NCBI GenBank assembly: GCA_030670375.1
Contig: DAOVBT010000126.1
Location: 1-6,284, forward strand
Length of the DNA stretch: 6,284 nucleotides
Direction of reading: 5' to 3'
Source of the DNA: Candidatus Aminicenantota bacterium
GTDB lineage: Bacteria > Acidobacteriota > Aminicenantia > Aminicenantales > Aminicenantaceae
Shown here: positions 6,139 to 6,284 of the stretch, in pieces
How the letters are laid out: every line of letters starts with the position of its first letter
Numbering within the stretch: the first letter of the stretch is position 1
Position numbers and translations under genes: made by a program
Notes under the pieces: model-generated
Databases searched by the model: none
What the model was told of the DNA's origin: nothing
Seen by the model: the letters and a program-made list of their open reading frames with translations, nothing else

Positions 6139-6284
6139 ATGAGAAAAGACGAATACCCGGAAAAGGCATACAAAAACCTGGAATTCCTGAATTCAGAAGA
6201 AGCACGGACCATCCGTATCCTGAGTGAGTATATAGAACCCCTCGCCAGATTGACCGAACACAAAGTCAACAGCACAGTGCTTTT
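6139..6284 (+). CDS. Probable LOG-family (TIGR00730-like) Rossmann-fold nucleotide hydrolase, N-terminal part, cut by right window edge
   Basis: 48 codons plus two bases stay open from the ATG at 6139 to the window end. The peptide begins MRKDEYPEKAYKNLEFLNS, followed by EARTIRILSEYIEPLARL and a final VNSTVL. The pattern KNLEFLNS-x3-AR-x-IRIL-x-EY-x-EP-x-AR matches, from memory, the helical N-terminus before the first beta strand (VxFFGSAR) of long bacterial LOG-family proteins. That family includes nucleotide 5'-monophosphate nucleosidases such as E. coli PpnN and cytokinin-activating LOG enzymes. The catalytic PGGxGTxxE motif lies beyond the window, so activity cannot be judged. The start has GAGG (6130-6133) 5 nt upstream; the ATG at 6119 reads only seven codons before a stop. 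The gene diverges from the IMP-forming pair. Confidence that it is a gene is high; the family call is moderate. Confidence 0.65.
   Translation, partial: MRKDEYPEKAYKNLEFLNSEEARTIRILSEYIEPLARLTEHKVNSTVL

Noticed and set aside
6081..6275. 64-codon minus-strand frame at the right end
   Set aside because: It overlaps the better supported plus-strand LOG-family start, has no family resemblance, and would run through the promoter region.

Overview
This window reads as a chromosomal housekeeping segment from a bacterium, dominated by genes on the minus strand. Six genes can be supported: four complete and two cut by the window edges. The DnaK/DnaJ sequences, the single-domain malic enzyme and the separate AICAR transformylase / PurO-type IMP cyclohydrolase pair would fit a Desulfobacterota (deltaproteobacterial) or similar anaerobic lineage. 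That is inferred from remembered family resemblance, not from a search. I see no phage, plasmid, CRISPR, rRNA or tRNA signature.

Layout, left to right. (1) Positions 1-511, minus: the first 170 residues of DnaJ, running off the left edge inside its zinc-finger region. (2) 541-2481, minus: complete DnaK, 29 bp upstream of dnaJ, with its own near-consensus sigma-70 promoter at 2527-2555 and a good ribosome binding site. (3) 2639-3988, minus: complete single-domain malic enzyme with a TTG start set by a strong Shine-Dalgarno sequence, and its own promoter at 4070-4097. (4) 4121-5200, minus: a stand-alone AICAR transformylase, i.e. the PurH C-terminal half without the cyclohydrolase half. (5) 5208-5939, minus: an IMP cyclohydrolase of the PurO (IMP_cyclohyd) family, 7 bp upstream of the transformylase. 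(6) 5940-6138: a divergent intergenic region with a promoter candidate facing each way and a short inverted repeat between them. (7) 6139-6284, plus: the first 48 codons of a probable LOG-family (TIGR00730-like) Rossmann-fold nucleotide hydrolase, running off the right edge. No gene-free stretch exceeds 300 bases; the largest is the 199-bp divergent region.

How the genes fit together: the two purine genes form a tight pair that together perform the last two steps of de novo purine synthesis (AICAR to FAICAR to IMP), normally done by one bifunctional PurH. They replace that enzyme with two polypeptides, the second from a different fold family. The gene diverging from them belongs to a family that includes nucleotide-monophosphate hydrolases, so the shared region may separate making from breaking of purine nucleotides. 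dnaK-dnaJ is a normal chaperone pair but has no grpE or hrcA immediately upstream and no recognisable CIRCE or sigma-32 element. Malic enzyme appears to be an independent single-gene unit. I did not find a previously undescribed system; the most interesting point is the split, mixed-origin IMP-forming pair and its divergent neighbour.
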